Below, piece by piece: positions 38,111 to 51,928 of a stretch of DNA of 64,000 nucleotides. Under the pieces are notes generated by a model. That model was not told the DNA's origin. It saw only the letters and a program-made list of their open reading frames with translations, and did not search any database. The translations under genes and the position numbers were made by a program. Origin of the DNA: Spirodela intermedia (taxonomy: Eukaryota; Streptophyta; Magnoliopsida; Alismatales; Araceae); contig LR746278.1 in assembly GCA_902729315.2 (NCBI GenBank), positions 5,063,911 through 5,127,910 of the forward strand. Direction: 5' to 3'. The number at the start of each line of letters is the position of its first letter. The first letter of the stretch is position 1.

Positions 38111-38534
38111 CATGGCGACGTGGAATCGTACACGCGTCCACACGTAGATCTCCAACGGGGGTTATCCTTTAAAGATGCTCTTCGACAATTTTCAAATATC
38201 TGACTTTTCTCTTCACCGTGTTCAAACGTCGTGAAGACTTTTGGAGAAGACTTTTGGAGACCTATAGGCAGCCCTCTCTCTCTCTACCCTCAATTCACAA
38301 GGACTAGAGAGAGAGAGAGAGAGAGCGGCAAGCCAAGTTCTGGCCTATTTTCTCTCTCATCAGTTCTCATTAGTCTAGGCTTTTTATAACTCACAATTAC
38401 TCCTATCTAGGACATCATGACACCATTTACAGGCCAATAATCCTTAATTTTAGGATAATAAAAAATAAAGTAAAAGATTGAGATTATGCCCATGAACAAT
38501 AAGCCTTGAGAATAGAGCTAATGTGAAAAGTCCT

Positions 38535-38565
<31 letters not shown>

Positions 38566-41205
38566 TCCTTCTTCCAATCCATCTACTACTTACCACATTG
38601 TTGTGTTATTTGAATAGTCTTGTTCTTCCCATGCCAAGTTGTCTCCTAGTACCTTGATATGCGCATGCTTGCACCCGTTTGCACACTTTCACTTTTACGT
38701 GCCAACTCATGTTCATTCACATCCTCCTCCTTTAGCCCTCTCTTAGGCTAGGTATAAATTTCCTCAAAATTTTGTCTAAAATTATGTTTTTTACATAGTT
38801 CGATTTCATCATGGGTCTGAGCATAGTTTATTCTTTTTCCCTAATATGATTTTGTTGGTGAGCTTTCCCCTTTTCATACAACAACATCCCTCTCAAGATC
38901 ATAATCTTGTAGTAGTTCTTCACGAAGTATATTCCTTATTGTGTTATCTTAATTATTTTCATTTTAATATGAGGTTATAAGGCAAATCAAGGAGAAGGGT
39001 GAAAGGGAAGAGTGAATTGGTATTCTTTGAACTCCTATCTAATTATGGTTTCCTATTAGTTTATACAACAAATAACTATAGTGGTTTCGTGTCTAGTCAC
39101 ATTTCTTAAATTTCACTAACTCTTGTTAGTACAATTTCTGCACACAAAGACTTTAGCTAGTTTCTCACTAAATTTCATGTCTAGTAAACTCAAATGCTTC
39201 CCAAAGTATTTCTTCTACATTCTAGATCAATGACATTAGGTTGGTGAGAGTACCACAATTAATCTAATAAAATAAGTATAAAAATATATTCACTTTTTGA
39301 TATGAATTTTTGGTGAATGATGTGGAAGCTTATTTTGAAGAGGAGGTGATTAAATATTTTAGAGAATCTGTGAAAATATAGTTCTTGATTCATTTTGTGG
39401 GGCAATGGAGATGTTACTCCCTATAAAGAGTAATTTTATCTTGATTTTTTGGTCTATAGTTGGCAAAAGAAACTTATAAATGGCAACATTAATCATTAAT
39501 TGTACTCTCTCAATGTCTAGTTGTGGATATTAAAATACCTTATCTTTTTCATATCCTTTTTCAGATAGTTAGTGGCCCTAACTTCTCTCCAAAAACAAGT
39601 TGACTCCTAGGGGTCAATTCACTTCCATCAAATAAATGCTAGAAATCTTGCAAATAAGAAGCATTGAAAAAACTAAAGGAGTTACCCAATGTTAGATGAG
39701 AATATTGCAATACATTTAAGAATTATTTAAATATTAAAAAAATACAACATAAAATCATTGCTTGACCCTTGTATGCCTTTTTCTCATTGATGAGATTGTT
39801 CTTACTAAGAGCAGTGACTTACTACCATGAGTGCTAACTTGTCATGGTGAGTTTTGAGTTATTTTTTCTACAAAGTGAATGCACTCACTTCCATGGTTAT
39901 TGATAGTTTTAAGAGTTCTTCATGCAAGATGAGTAGACTCACTTACTCTATAGTACTAAGTTTATTATTTTTCATATCAAGTGAGTCCACTTCATACAAG
40001 TGAATAAACAAAAACCAAGAAACAGTAAAACTCAAATGAGTATCATATGTAGGGCTCTTAAGGGGTGGCACTATATCAAGCTAGGGGGTTGAATTAACTT
40101 TCTTTTCTTTTTATATAGTTCTATTTTTAGGAATAATAATCATCATCATATTCATAACAACTTTATTATTTGGCATATTAAGTGAGTCCACTTCATACAA
40201 GTGAATAAACAAAAATAAGAAATAGTAAAATTAAAATGAGTGTGGGATGTTGGCCTCTAAAGCGGTGGCAGTATATCAAGAAAGAGGGTTAATTTTTTTT
40301 CTCTTTCTTTTCTTCTATTTTTAGGAATAATCATCATCATATTCAGTGTAAATTTGCAGTGGTTTGGTTCCCTTAATCCACATACACTTTATATGGACTT
40401 CACCCATTGGTTTCACTAAATCCTTAATACAAATACATTGAACTTCATACTCAGCAACATACTAGATTTCATAATTTTAACAGGGATAAGTTTTTCCAAA
40501 TTCTCTTTTATATTACACAAGAAACTTCCCACTTCTCTCTTTTGAATTTCATAGCTCTAAGAGGTCAAATCAATGACTCGTCTCCTTCTATGTTCTATGA
40601 TTCTAGACAAGTTCTTTATTTCATGAGGCTAAACGTGAGAACAGGTTCTTCTATGTTCCATGAGGCCAAACTAGAAAAGTTCGTTATTCCTCTCTTCTTA
40701 GATTTTAGGTTATAATGAAATCCTTTCTCCAAAAAAAATATGGAAATAAGATAAAAAGAGATTACCCAATGGCAAAAGTTTCCCTTTATGTTTGGTTGAA
40801 ATCATTGAGACTTGGAAGATCAAAATCATTCTTTTTCTTCTTCTCTTTGTTATGAAAATCACGAGCAGCAGTATGTGAATGAGATGATTTCTTCTCTTTT
40901 CTCTTCTAGTTTATCTCTTCTTCTTCAGTGCTTCTTCTTCTCTTCATGATTTTCTTATTTTGGTGAGAATAGGAACGCTGGTTGTCATCCTTCTTCTTCC
41001 TTTTCAGCAAGAATTAGAATAATTTTTTATTGTCGTTCTCCTCCTTTTTTGACGAAAATCCATGAGATTTTTCATCCTCAAACTCCTATTTCCGGCTAAG
41101 AATCGTGATTTTTTTGGAACTTGACAGAGGAAAACCATAGATGAATGAGGTGGAGAATAGACGTAAGATTGTGACAAGAGAGTGAAAGCATTTAATATAA
41201 CGAGA
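38111..41205. other. AT-rich intergenic DNA, start of the repeat-rich part
   Basis: Contains GA and TC runs at about 38305-38325 and 38538-38565, a short direct repeat (GAAGACTTTTGGA twice near 38.24 kb) and the tandem duplication listed separately. No coding region is recognised. The repeated GA and TTTAATATAA words near 41.2 kb continue beyond the solo LTR inserted there. Confidence 0.5.
39961..40345. repeat. Tandem duplication, about 201-bp unit
   Basis: 39961-40161 and 40162-about 40345 are diverged direct copies. Both begin TTTATTATTT, share AAGTGAGTCCACTTCATACA and end in ATCATCATCATATTCA. Confidence 0.85.
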
Positions 41206-42845
41206 GAGAGTGATAAGTCTTCATTATCATGAGTTAATAATTAGTAAATAATATAGTTTTAGCCTTAACTCATGATAAATAGACTTATATTTGTGTTAAA
41301 GCATGAAAAGTGGTTTTCAGTTGATTAACATGAATTTTTGGGTAATTATGTGATTTTCTACGATTTTTACAGTCTTAGTTTTGAGATAAATGAAGAACAA
41401 GAAATAAAAATAAAAATATTGCAAAATGGGGGGACCCGCCGGCCAGCCGGGCCCGCAAGCGGGTCGGAAGCGCAGTCGGGGAGTAGCCACGAGCAGGGGC
41501 TCGAGCGGCTTGCTTGGATCGATAGGGGCACGTGTGCGCCACTCCCCTTCCACATCACCGGTGGCCAGCCGGTTGTGGGGCAAGGAGTGGTCGTACACGC
41601 GAGAGGACTTTGCCTAGAAAGCTAACTTTACTATATATTCGCCCGAATAATCCGCGCACAACCGATGTGGGACTAAACCCGCGTCACACCTTGCTCAGGG
41701 GCGGGCGACCGCCGCGGGTTCGAATCCTCCCAGAGTCAAAATTCATATATTTTTAACTGATTATCGCGACTTTCCTGCAGATCGCCGGTGAAGGATTAAG
41801 CAACCGGAATCGCTGGATCATTGGCGAAAGTCTCGTCAACGCGATTCGCGGAGCATTGCTACTAAAATTGCTGAACGATTCGCGATAAAAGGATCGCAAT
41901 CCATCGAGTAAATGATCTCCGATTGATCGACGAACAAGCCGTCGTCGGGAAGAGGACGATCCGCCGGGAGACAAGTCGCCACCTCCTGAGAGCGTACCAG
42001 ATGCGATGAAGAGCCTCCCCTTGCTGCGGGGACCTGAGGATGAAGCTCCCTGACACACGCCCCACCTCCATCCAGCTCCTCTCCGTCGGGTGACAGCCAC
42101 CGGAGAGCCGCAAAGTCGCCGTTTTTCCGCTCCGTCGGGTGACAGCCGCCGGAGACGACTCGACGACCCACTTCATTGATCTCTAGACTTCGCGAGAAGA
42201 TCTAGAGATTGCCCACGTCGTCTTTGTCCAAGGAGAGCCTTCGAGGCCGTGGACACTGCACGACGATCCTCCCGAACGCTCAGGATTCCGGTGCATCGCC
42301 GACGCATCGCCGTCGCGACGCCGGAACTCTGTTTTCCTGCTTTCAATTTACTTTACGCTTCATTTAGTGATACTTTGTGTGATTTTAATTTACCAAACTA
42401 TACTTCGTTCAATTACGATTCTTCCGGCTTTTACAGATCTTAATTTGATTAATTAAATCGTCTGTAATCGCTTACGTAAGAATCGCCGGGCGGAACTCTG
42501 TTTCCGCCCGATTCGTGTTCGCCGGGCGCTGACGTCATCCTGTCGTCCGCACCCTTATTTCCTCTTTTTTTTTCGTGAATTTTAAATATATTTCCTTTTC
42601 ATTTCCTAGTATAAAATTCATAGAAAATCGTATTCATTGAGAAAAACTCTGAATAATTACAAAATATTATATTACATCCCTGTGATCGACCTGGGAAATT
42701 ACCGCTATTTTTGGAACTTTTATTGAATTATAATTGATATATTTATTTATAAATACTTCTAAATATCCAGAAATTTGTATTTTCTAGTTTTATAAATTTT
42801 AGATTTGCGTGATTTAATATACAACGACTGAGTCACGTCAGAGAG
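41206..42845 (-). mobile_element. Solo LTR, copy 1, with target-site duplication
   Basis: The LTR is 41211-42840 (1630 bp), flanked by the 5-bp direct repeat GAGAG at 41206-41210 and 42841-42845. Its ends are TGATAAGTC and ACGTCA, so it is TG…CA in either reading. No PBS, polypurine tract or internal domain lies beside it, hence a solo LTR. I chose the strand on which a USE-like box (41673-41663) precedes TATATA (41637-41632); the true sense is not proven. It has a B-box-like GGTTCGAATCC at 41717-41727 on the plus strand, a 26-bp internal direct repeat (42081 and 42130) and a terminal hairpin. It is GC- and CpG-rich, which suggests a younger copy. Confidence 0.85.
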
Positions 42846-45800
42846 CATTGAATATAAGAGAGAGGATTTAATACAAAATAATAAAAGAGAGAGAGAGAGA
42901 ATTTAATATAACAAAAGAGAGAGAGCATTGAATATAAGGGACATAATTTAATATAAAAAGAATAAGATAGAGATCTTTTAAAATGACAAAATCGTAAAGA
43001 GTAATAGATAATTTAATATCGTCCACTGAGCAGCAGGTTCGGCATCTACTACAAAAGAGAGAATCCACTTCAGATAATCGAGAATGAGTGAGAGATATTT
43101 AATCAACTACCATTATGACTTTACTATATGTCTTTATCATAATGAGTTTAAAACACATTGAACTAAGCAACAGTACCTATGATCAGTCTCCTTGTATTAA
43201 AAACAAAGAAGTGATATGGGTCTTGAAATTAGTTTTGAATCATATGAATTTTCTAAGGATTAGAAGAATTTTACATCAATATTTTTCTAAACTTGGGATA
43301 ACTTTGGAAACAAAAAATTACAATTTACCATTTCTTGTGTTTAATCATCATCAAAATTAAAATGGCTTCAAATAGAAACATAATAGAGGTATGATATGGG
43401 CTTGACTTTGCATGAATCAAATATCATGATCAATAATTCAGAACTAAATATTAATTATTTCATTTATGATTTCGAGCTAATAACATATTTTGTATACCCT
43501 ACAGCATTTGTGTATGCTTCATGGTTGTCTTATACATGTGATAAGAGGATCCTTGAAAGAAGTGATTGTATGTTCAAGTGAGTGAAACTTTAGTTCAAGT
43601 TGTCAAATATGATGTGAGTCAACACCTATTTTGACTTGAAAATAAACTCCATAAGTATTGCAATAATTAGGTTCTCATACCAAATGCAGGATTATAAGAA
43701 AATCTTCCTTTGATTCTATTAAAATTCACATTGTACACATAATTGATTATAGCGCATTGATTCTTTTATGCCTTTTAGTTAGTTTTAAAGGTCAATATAA
43801 ACACTGGCTAGTAGGTCATAATTGATAGATTTAAGGTTTTAGAGAATGCCATGGTGAACCAAAATCTTGTTGGTTCCCTTTTCTGCTAGATTATATACTA
43901 AGAGATGGAGTGAATTACTTTTCTTTTAACTTTTATCACTTTTGTGTAATTCCAAATAGTTTCTACTGGTTCAAGGTGTTGTGTGTTTGCACAAGTCTTT
44001 GGGCTGAAGACAACCAATTAGAGAGAAGGGCATGCGTTTGACACATGGTTTGACACTAACTAGTTAGATGGGTTAACACATTAAAACCTGGCATGTGTTT
44101 GACTAGAGATTTGTAGTGTTCATTATCCAATGGTCTTTACCCTCAATGTCTAATATTCTCCTTTAGAGAAATATAGGTGAAATTCATGAGATCAATAAAA
44201 TCATTACATGATAGATTTTATAGGTCTATCGACTCATATTGAAGATCAAGGCTATAGTTTACATTTCTAGCCTTATTGGAAACATTTCCTCAAAGTGCCT
44301 TGACATAGATAATCAAGTTCAAAGAAGTTAGATTTTTGTTTTGATCTTGAAACAATAGCCTCATTGTTAATGTTGATTTGAATGATGGAAGAAAGTAGGG
44401 CAAGCAAGAGCTTAGAATAATTTTTCTCAAGTAGATTTTCAAATGTATAAGAGGAGATGATTGATTGTTGAGATGCTTTTGAAAGCTATTTCACTACGAG
44501 ATTTATAAAGATTAAAATGTTGACTATTGAAAATCAAATATTTGAAATATCATTAATCAAAGATTGATTAAGTTAACAGATGACTCAACGTGTTGTCAAA
44601 CTACATTGTTAGGTTGTCAATTAGATGAGCCTTTTGACTAGGTCAATTTGCTAGTGTGTCAATTAGTTTTTGTGACATTTCTTTGATACTTTTGTAAAGA
44701 TTTGTTACCCTTGCTAGAGATCTTATATTATGTGCAAGATTTTCTATCATCTATCATGTTCTTTGTCATCTCATATGTGTTAGATTTTGTAATTTTTTTT
44801 ATGTTTTCTCTCTCTTGAATTTTGGTTAGATTTTCTTTGTCAACTCATAAGTGAACACACCCTTTTGTTGGTTGACACACTTTATGTTTCTCTATCATAG
44901 TTTTCTCTCTCCTCTTATTTCCTTTTAAATATTTTTATTTCACTCTAATTTAATTTACCTTGATGCATATCTATTTGTTGACTTTTTTTTCATGTGATAC
45001 CAAAAAATTATATTTACATGACAAAAGAAACAATATATAAAGATTTAGATCTTGATTATTGGTTAGTGTGATGAAACATATAGTGAACTAAGCCTTTTAT
45101 TTTATCTTTAAATGATTAATTATTACCATCAAAATCCTCAAACCCGATAAGTGTCCCTTTTTGTGGTAGGTGGTGTAGCAACCTAATGACTTTTGCAAAA
45201 GGAGAGAAATGTAAATCTTTCAACTTTATAATGTCAATGCATCCTAAGGCTGTGGCATGGACCATAATTTTGGAAGCTTGGTGAAACACTACTTCTTTGA
45301 TAAATGCTTGAGAATATATGAAAATGTTATCCTAAAAAAATTAAAAAATGAATGTTGAACTTGGTCCATTTGTATGAGCTTCATTTCATATCTTTTGGGC
45401 TATACCCATTAAGAAAATGGTTATATGTAGAAATTTTAGTGGCGGTTCACAGATGCCTAGTAGGAACTTTACAATAATTGTAGCTCATTGTATTTTCTTT
45501 CTCTAGTGCTATCATAAATTTTTCGTAATAGCATTGCCAACTTTGTTAGTTGACTCCATATTTTGAAATTAGCTATAGAGAAAAGTTTTTATCCTTTAAT
45601 CTCAATAAATTTAGTCTTCTTGGATCAGTATAAACTTTGAAATTATTCAGATATTATAACATTGATATGAAGATGGGATATCTCCATTTTAAATGTGCTT
45701 ATTTTCTCAACATTAAAACAAGATTCACTTAGAATTCAACAATCAGGAGTGACCTTCTCTCTTCATTCTTTTCTCTTCCAACGAAATATTGGAAAGAGAG

Positions 45801-47468
45801 ACAATAGCAAGGCAGTAGCAATAAAAAATGTCAAACAACTCATCAATCAATCATAATCAATAGAGGATTTCCATAAAATTGTAGTAAATGATTTAATACT
45901 CTAGGTTAGCATTCTCACCTACAAATTAACTACTTAATTCATACTTAGATCATATTACATTATTAATTATGCTCACTTTATTTCATACATACATGTGATA
46001 GTCAACAAAACTCATTTCCTTAGCTCAATGTATTATTATCCAACATTGTGATTGTATTGCTACTCTTGTGATTTTCAAAACTTTTGATGAGTATGAAATT
46101 TAAGACAATAAAATTTTATATTCACTAAATGTAGGAGTGCACCATGCGCGTTAATTTAAGTATTTATGATGTTGAAAAATAAACATAAAAAATCATAAAT
46201 ATGCTATTATTGCACCAATATTTGTATAAAGATCTAATCTATGTGTTCGATTATGTCCTTCAGCACAATATAATGAAAGGAATCAGGAAAGGAAACAATA
46301 TTCGAAAAAAAGGAAAAAGATTTTAGAAACAAAAGGCCAAGAGTGAAAATGTGTCAACACATTTTGATCCAAAATAAATTTAATAAAAATAGTGGAGAGA
46401 GAGAGAGTCAATTCAACTATAAATCAGAAATCAGGAGAGAGAAAACATATTGTCCTATGTGTAAACCTACTTAAAGCTGACTCAAATAGTAGGAGAGATA
46501 AATACTATCTCTAAGGTATTGACATGCCAAACATTCAATAACAACATAACATGTCCTATTAGATATCTAACTAGCTATGACATGGCATGGTATGTGGGAA
46601 GATAAAGAAACCATAAAGTTTCGTGCAAACATATATGTAAAGTGACCTAATAAAAATTCAACCAAATTGATTGTGCAGACTACTGTGTCAATAGATATAA
46701 GGGCCAATCTAGACAGTCTTTTGCTGAGTTTTGAGAACTTAAAAAATATTTTGATGATTTAAATAATATTGGGTTTTGACCTACACTAAGATCAAAAATG
46801 GGGGTTAGATTGATCAACTTTTCTCTTTGATAATATATATTTAAATATTTTTTCTTCTCTTAGGATGACGAGAGGCTAGATTTCTTAGGTTAGAACACTC
46901 TTTTTATTGTGGTTCGGCTCTCCAAGAACAAGCCATTCTTGGGTTCTACTACTATAGATTATCTAACCACAATTGCTAATTAATAGGTCAACTCTTTTTG
47001 GAGTTTCATCTTAAAAATATCTACTAGATGACTCTAGGAGGCCACATCACTGTTTCACTATGACAACTTCCACTCATAATAAATGATACTTTAATGTCAA
47101 GTTTATCCCACAATAAATAATGAAAGTTGTCACCATGAGACACCTTCAAAGATTGATGTTGACTTGGGGGTCATTCAAAGTTTTAAAGAGGAGGATGATG
47201 CTCTAGCCTAAAATGAGTATGTTATCTTCAAGTGTGAGAACTGATTATTGATGTAGTTCACTCTAGAGGACAAAGCTCAAATGAGTGCTCAAGGAGTTGA
47301 CAATTAATGTTGGATTTAATGCTTTCTTGAACTTCAATACTTTCTTCATGTTTCACTCGTTTTTCAATGATTTTTCAATATAGACACTATACATAAAAAA
47401 CTTGAGATTATGATAAGAAAATAAACTTATGAGTAGTAGTAGTAGTACTTATTCATTCAAAAAACATG
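42846..47468. other. AT-rich DNA without a recognised gene
   Basis: The first 250 bp repeat GAGAG, CATTGAATATAA and TTTAATATAA words, the same simple repeat into which copy 1 inserted. The rest is AT-rich with only short open frames. GTTGACA-like words cluster at 44.03-44.90 kb, as in some Sirevirus LTRs, but no borders or coding matches were found. Confidence 0.4.
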
Positions 47469-49231
47469 GTATTTGATAAGTCTTCATTATCATGAGTTAA
47501 TAATTAGTAAATAATATAGTTTTAGCCTTAACTCATGATAAATAGACTTATATTTATGTTAAAGTGTGAAAAGTAGTTTTAGTTGATTAATGTGAATTTT
47601 TAGGTAATTATGTGATTTTCTATGATTTTATATGATTTTTATAGTCTTACTTTTGAGATAATTGAAGAAAAAGAAATAAAAATAAAAATATAGCAAAACG
47701 AGAGGGACCCACTAGCCAGTCGGGCCCGCAAGTGGGTCGGAAGCGCAGTCAGAGAGGAGCCACGAGCAGGGGCTTGAGTGACTAGGATTGATTGGGGCAC
47801 ATGTGCGCCACTCCCCTTCCACATCACCGATGGCCAGCCAGTTGTGGGGCAAGGAGTGATCGTACACGCACAAGAAAGGGACTTGGTTACAAATATAATA
47901 TTATTATATATTCGTCCGAAACTTCAGCACACAAGTGATATTGGACAAAACCCGCGTCACACCTTCCTCAAAAAGGGTTCGGTGATTTTAATACCTACAA
48001 TACCTCTTATTTATAATAGAGATATACTATGATGACGTCATTTGATAAAGACATAAGAGTACTTATGTCAATCTCTCTCATGTAGGTAGGCAACCGGCGT
48101 GAGTTCGAATTCTCCCAAAGCTGATAAAAAACTCATATTTTTTTATCTAATTATCATGACTTTCCTGTAGATCGCCGATGAAGGATTAAGTCGCTAGAAT
48201 TGTTGGATCATTAGTGAAAATCTCGTCAACACGATTCGCGGAGCATTGTTACTAAAATTGCTGAACGATTTGCGATAAAAAGATCACAAATCTATCGAGT
48301 AAAGCATCTCCGATTAATCGATAAACAAGCCGTTGTTGAGAAGAGGACGATCCAGCGGGAGACGAGTTGCCACCTCCTGAGAGCATACCAGATGTGATGA
48401 AGAGCCTCCTCTTGTTGTGCAGACCTAAGGATGAAGCTCCCTGACACGTGCCCCACCTTCATTCAGCTCTTCTCTGTTAGATGACAGTCACCGAAGAGCC
48501 GCAAAGTTGCCGTTTTTTCACTCTACTAGGTGACAGCTGCTGGAGACGATTCGACGACCCATTTCATTGATCTCTAGACTTTGCAAAGAGATCTAGAGAT
48601 TGCCCACGTCGTTCTTGTTTGAGGAGAGCCTTCAAGACTATGGACACTACACAATGATTCTCCTAAATGCTCAGGATTCTGGTACATCGCTACGCATCGC
48701 CGCCGCGATGCCAGAACTCTATTTTCCAACTTTCAACTTAATTTTGCACTTCATTTAGTGATAATTTGTGCCATTTAAATTTACCAAGATATACTTCATT
48801 CCATTACGATTCTTCTAGATTTTATAAATCTTAATTTGATCAATTAAATCGTCTGTAATCACTTATATAAGAATTGCCGGGCGAAACTCTGTTTCCACTT
48901 GATTTGTGTTCATTGGCTGCTGACGTCATCCTAACGTATGCACCCTTATTTCTCTTTTTTGTGAATTTTAAATATATTTTATTTTTATTTCTTAGTATAA
49001 AATTCATAGAAAATAATATTCTTTGAAGAAAATTTTGAATAATTACCCGATATTATACTACATCCCTATGATTGAGCTGGAAAATTACCGCTATTTTTGG
49101 AAGTTTTATTGAATTATAATTGATATATTTATTCAGAAATACTTCTAAATATTTGAAAATTCGTATTTTCTAGTTTTATAAATTTTAAATTTGTATGATT
49201 TACTATACAACGACTAAGTCACATTAGTATT
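47469..49231 (-). mobile_element. Solo LTR, copy 2, with target-site duplication
   Basis: The LTR is 47474-49226 (1753 bp), flanked by GTATT at 47469-47473 and 49227-49231. It is the same family and orientation as copy 1 but older: many CpG sites have become TpG or CpA, and the right end is ATTA instead of GTCA. It carries about 110 bp of extra sequence near 47.98-48.09 kb. The USE-like box is degraded (minus 47946-47936) but keeps 25 bp to TATATA (47910-47905). The B-box-like sequence is at 48102-48112. Confidence 0.85.
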
Positions 49232-50303
49232 TATAGGTCAATGATCTGAAAAAAACTTCCAATATCTTTGACGTCTTGAATGTCTATTTTCTTAGAATAA
49301 ATAGAAATTTAAACAACTTAAAATTTGATATGATGTCTTTTAGGTCATTTTAGATATCCTTGCCTAAAATCAACACTCATTATCATGAAGTCATAACGTT
49401 CCAATTTGTTTCAAGTTGATTTAAATTGGTTCAAAAAGGATTTGATAAAATAACTAAAAAATTGATAAGATACATTTCACTAACATAATGATCAACCTTA
49501 AATGAATTTTCTCAATATGCATTTCACTATCAAATAAATATCTTGCACTTAGACTTCAATATGTGTATTGTCATCCTGGATAATTTAGGATGTATAAAAT
49601 AGTTTTCTAAGGTATATTTCTTGAATATCTAGAAAATCAAATTGGACAGAATAAGTAGTATGAACTCAATTGATAAATTATATTAAAATCATTTGAAAGT
49701 AGTGATTTAGCATTATGAGCACATAATAGATTAAGTAAAACTTCCATACCCATATTTTACTTCAAGGGATCTCATCAATTGATGTGTGCTAATTATTATT
49801 TTCCTATTGTGGTATATTCTATAAATATTTATACGTTCAACAACAATATGAAAAATGATAATTTATATGATGAATTTAATTAATTATATAAATTCAACAT
49901 TACTTGTCTTCATTTATTTTGAACTAGAAAAAGACATGTTTATATTGTCTTCACTTTATAAACAAGTTTAACCTCCTTGAGGATGAATTTTATTGTAGAA
50001 ATCAATGCACAAAAGTTAAAAGGTGTAGAAAGTCAAACCATCAGACATACAATAAAATGTTGAGATTTTAAATGGTTTTTAAATTTTTTTGAATAATTCA
50101 TGTTTATGAGTTTTAAGCTCACTATATTAAAAGCTGAAGATAGAATTTATTTAAGCACAACCCATTAGTGTTCGAGATGTCTCATCTCAACAAGAAAGAG
50201 TCTAAATGATGTAAAGAGAGAAAAACTATTTAGGCATAGAAAAGATGCATGTCATTACAAAAGTCATAAGTGCCAAAACACCCTAGAACAAAAAGAGACA
50301 TTA
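49232..50303. other. AT-rich DNA without a recognised gene
   Basis: About 1.07 kb between two oppositely oriented solo LTRs. I see no coding match or structured repeat. Confidence 0.5.
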
Positions 50304-51928
50304 CAACCTGACGTGACTCAGTCGTTGTATATTAAATCACGCAAATCTCAAATTTATAAAACTAGAAAATACAATTTTTCAGATATTTAGAAGTATTTCT
50401 GAACAAATATATCAATTATAATTCAATAAAACTTTTAAAAATAGCGGTAATTTTCCAGGTCGATCACAGGGATGTAATATAATATCTAGTAATTATTCAG
50501 AATTTTCCTCAAAGAATACTATTTTCTATTAATTTTATACTAGGAACTGAAAAGGAAATATATTTAAAATTCACAAAAAAAGAGAAATAAGGGTGAGGAT
50601 GTCAGGATGACGTCAGCACTTGGCGAATGCGAACCGGACGGAAACAGAGTTCCGCCCGGCAATTCTTACGTAAGTGATTACAGACGATTTAATTAATCAA
50701 ATTAAGATCTGTAAAAGCCGGAAGAATTGTAATTGAACGAAGTATATTTTGGTAAATTAAAATCACACAAAGTATCACTAAATGAAGCGTAAATTAAGTT
50801 GAAAGCAGGAAAATAGAGTTTCGGCATTGCGACGGAAATGCGTCGACGATGCACCGGAATCCTGAGCATTCAGGAGGATTGTCATGTAGTGTCCACGGCC
50901 TTAAAGGCTCTCCTTGGACAAAGACGACGTGGGCAATCTCTAGATCTCCTTGTGAAGTCTAGAGATCAATGAAGTGGGTTGTCAAATTGTCTCCGGCGAC
51001 TGTCACCCGGCGGAGTGGAAAAACGGCAACTTTGCGGCTCTTCGGCAGTTGTCACCCGACGGAGAGGTGCTGGATGGAGGTGGGGCGCGTGTCAGGGAGC
51101 TTCATCCTCAGGTCCGCACAGCAAGAGGAGGCTCTTCATCGCATGTGCTACGCTCTCAAGAGGTGGCGACTCGTCTCCTAGCGGATCCTCCTCTTCCCGA
51201 CGACGACTTATTCGTCGATCAATCGGAGACGATTTACTCGATGGATTCGCAATCCTTTTATTGCGAATCCTTAAGCAATTTTAGTAACAATGCTTTGCGA
51301 ATCGTGTTGACGAGATTTTCACTGATGATCCAACGATTCTGGTTGCTTAATCCTTCACCAGCGATCTACAGGAAAGTCGCATTAATCAGATAAAAATATG
51401 AGTTTTGGCTCTAGGAAGATTTGAACCCGCACTGGTTGCCCCGCCTCTTCTGAGGAAGGTGACGGGTTTAGTCCCACATTGGTTGTGCACCGAATTTTCG
51501 GGCGAATATATAGTAATGTTACATTTCTAAGCAAAGTCCCTTTCTCACGCGTGTACGACCACTCCTTGCCCCACAACCAGCTAGCCATTGGTGACGTGGA
51601 AGGGGAGTGGCGCACACGTGCCCCCATCGGTTCAAGCCGCTCAAGCCTCTCCTTGCGCCTACTCCCCCACTATGCTTGCGGGCCCGACTAGCTGGCGGGT
51701 CCCCCCATTTTGTAATATTTTTATTTTTATTTCTTGTTATTCATTTATCTCAAAAGTAAGATTGTAAAAATCTTATAAAATCACATAATTACCCAAAAAT
51801 TCACGTTAAGCAACTGAAAATCACTTTTCACACTTTAACACAAATATAAGTCTATTTATCATGAGTTAAGGCTAAAACTATATTATTTACTAATTATTAA
51901 CTCATGATAATGAAGACTTATCACAACC
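50304..51928 (+). mobile_element. Solo LTR, copy 3, with target-site duplication
   Basis: The LTR is 50309-51923 (1615 bp), flanked by CAACC at 50304-50308 and 51924-51928, opposite in orientation to copies 1 and 2. Like copy 1 it is CpG-rich and lacks the extra insert. It has USE-like GTCCCACATTG at 51471-51481, 25 bp, then TATATA at 51507-51512. The complement of the B-box-like motif is at 51418-51428. Open frames of 100-140 codons at 50969-51393 recur in copy 1 but match no protein I know. Confidence 0.85.

Noticed and set aside
41700-41740. A functional tRNA gene at the GGTTCGAATCC motif
   Set aside because: No acceptor, D- or anticodon arm can be folded; only a T-arm-like piece is present.
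41338-42443. Many short GC-rich frames in solo LTR copy 1
   Set aside because: They lie in LTR DNA; most are not kept in other copies. The one partly kept is noted under findings.
43115-43581. Open frames of 60-81 codons right of copy 1
   Set aside because: AT-rich DNA with no motif; such lengths occur by chance at this composition.
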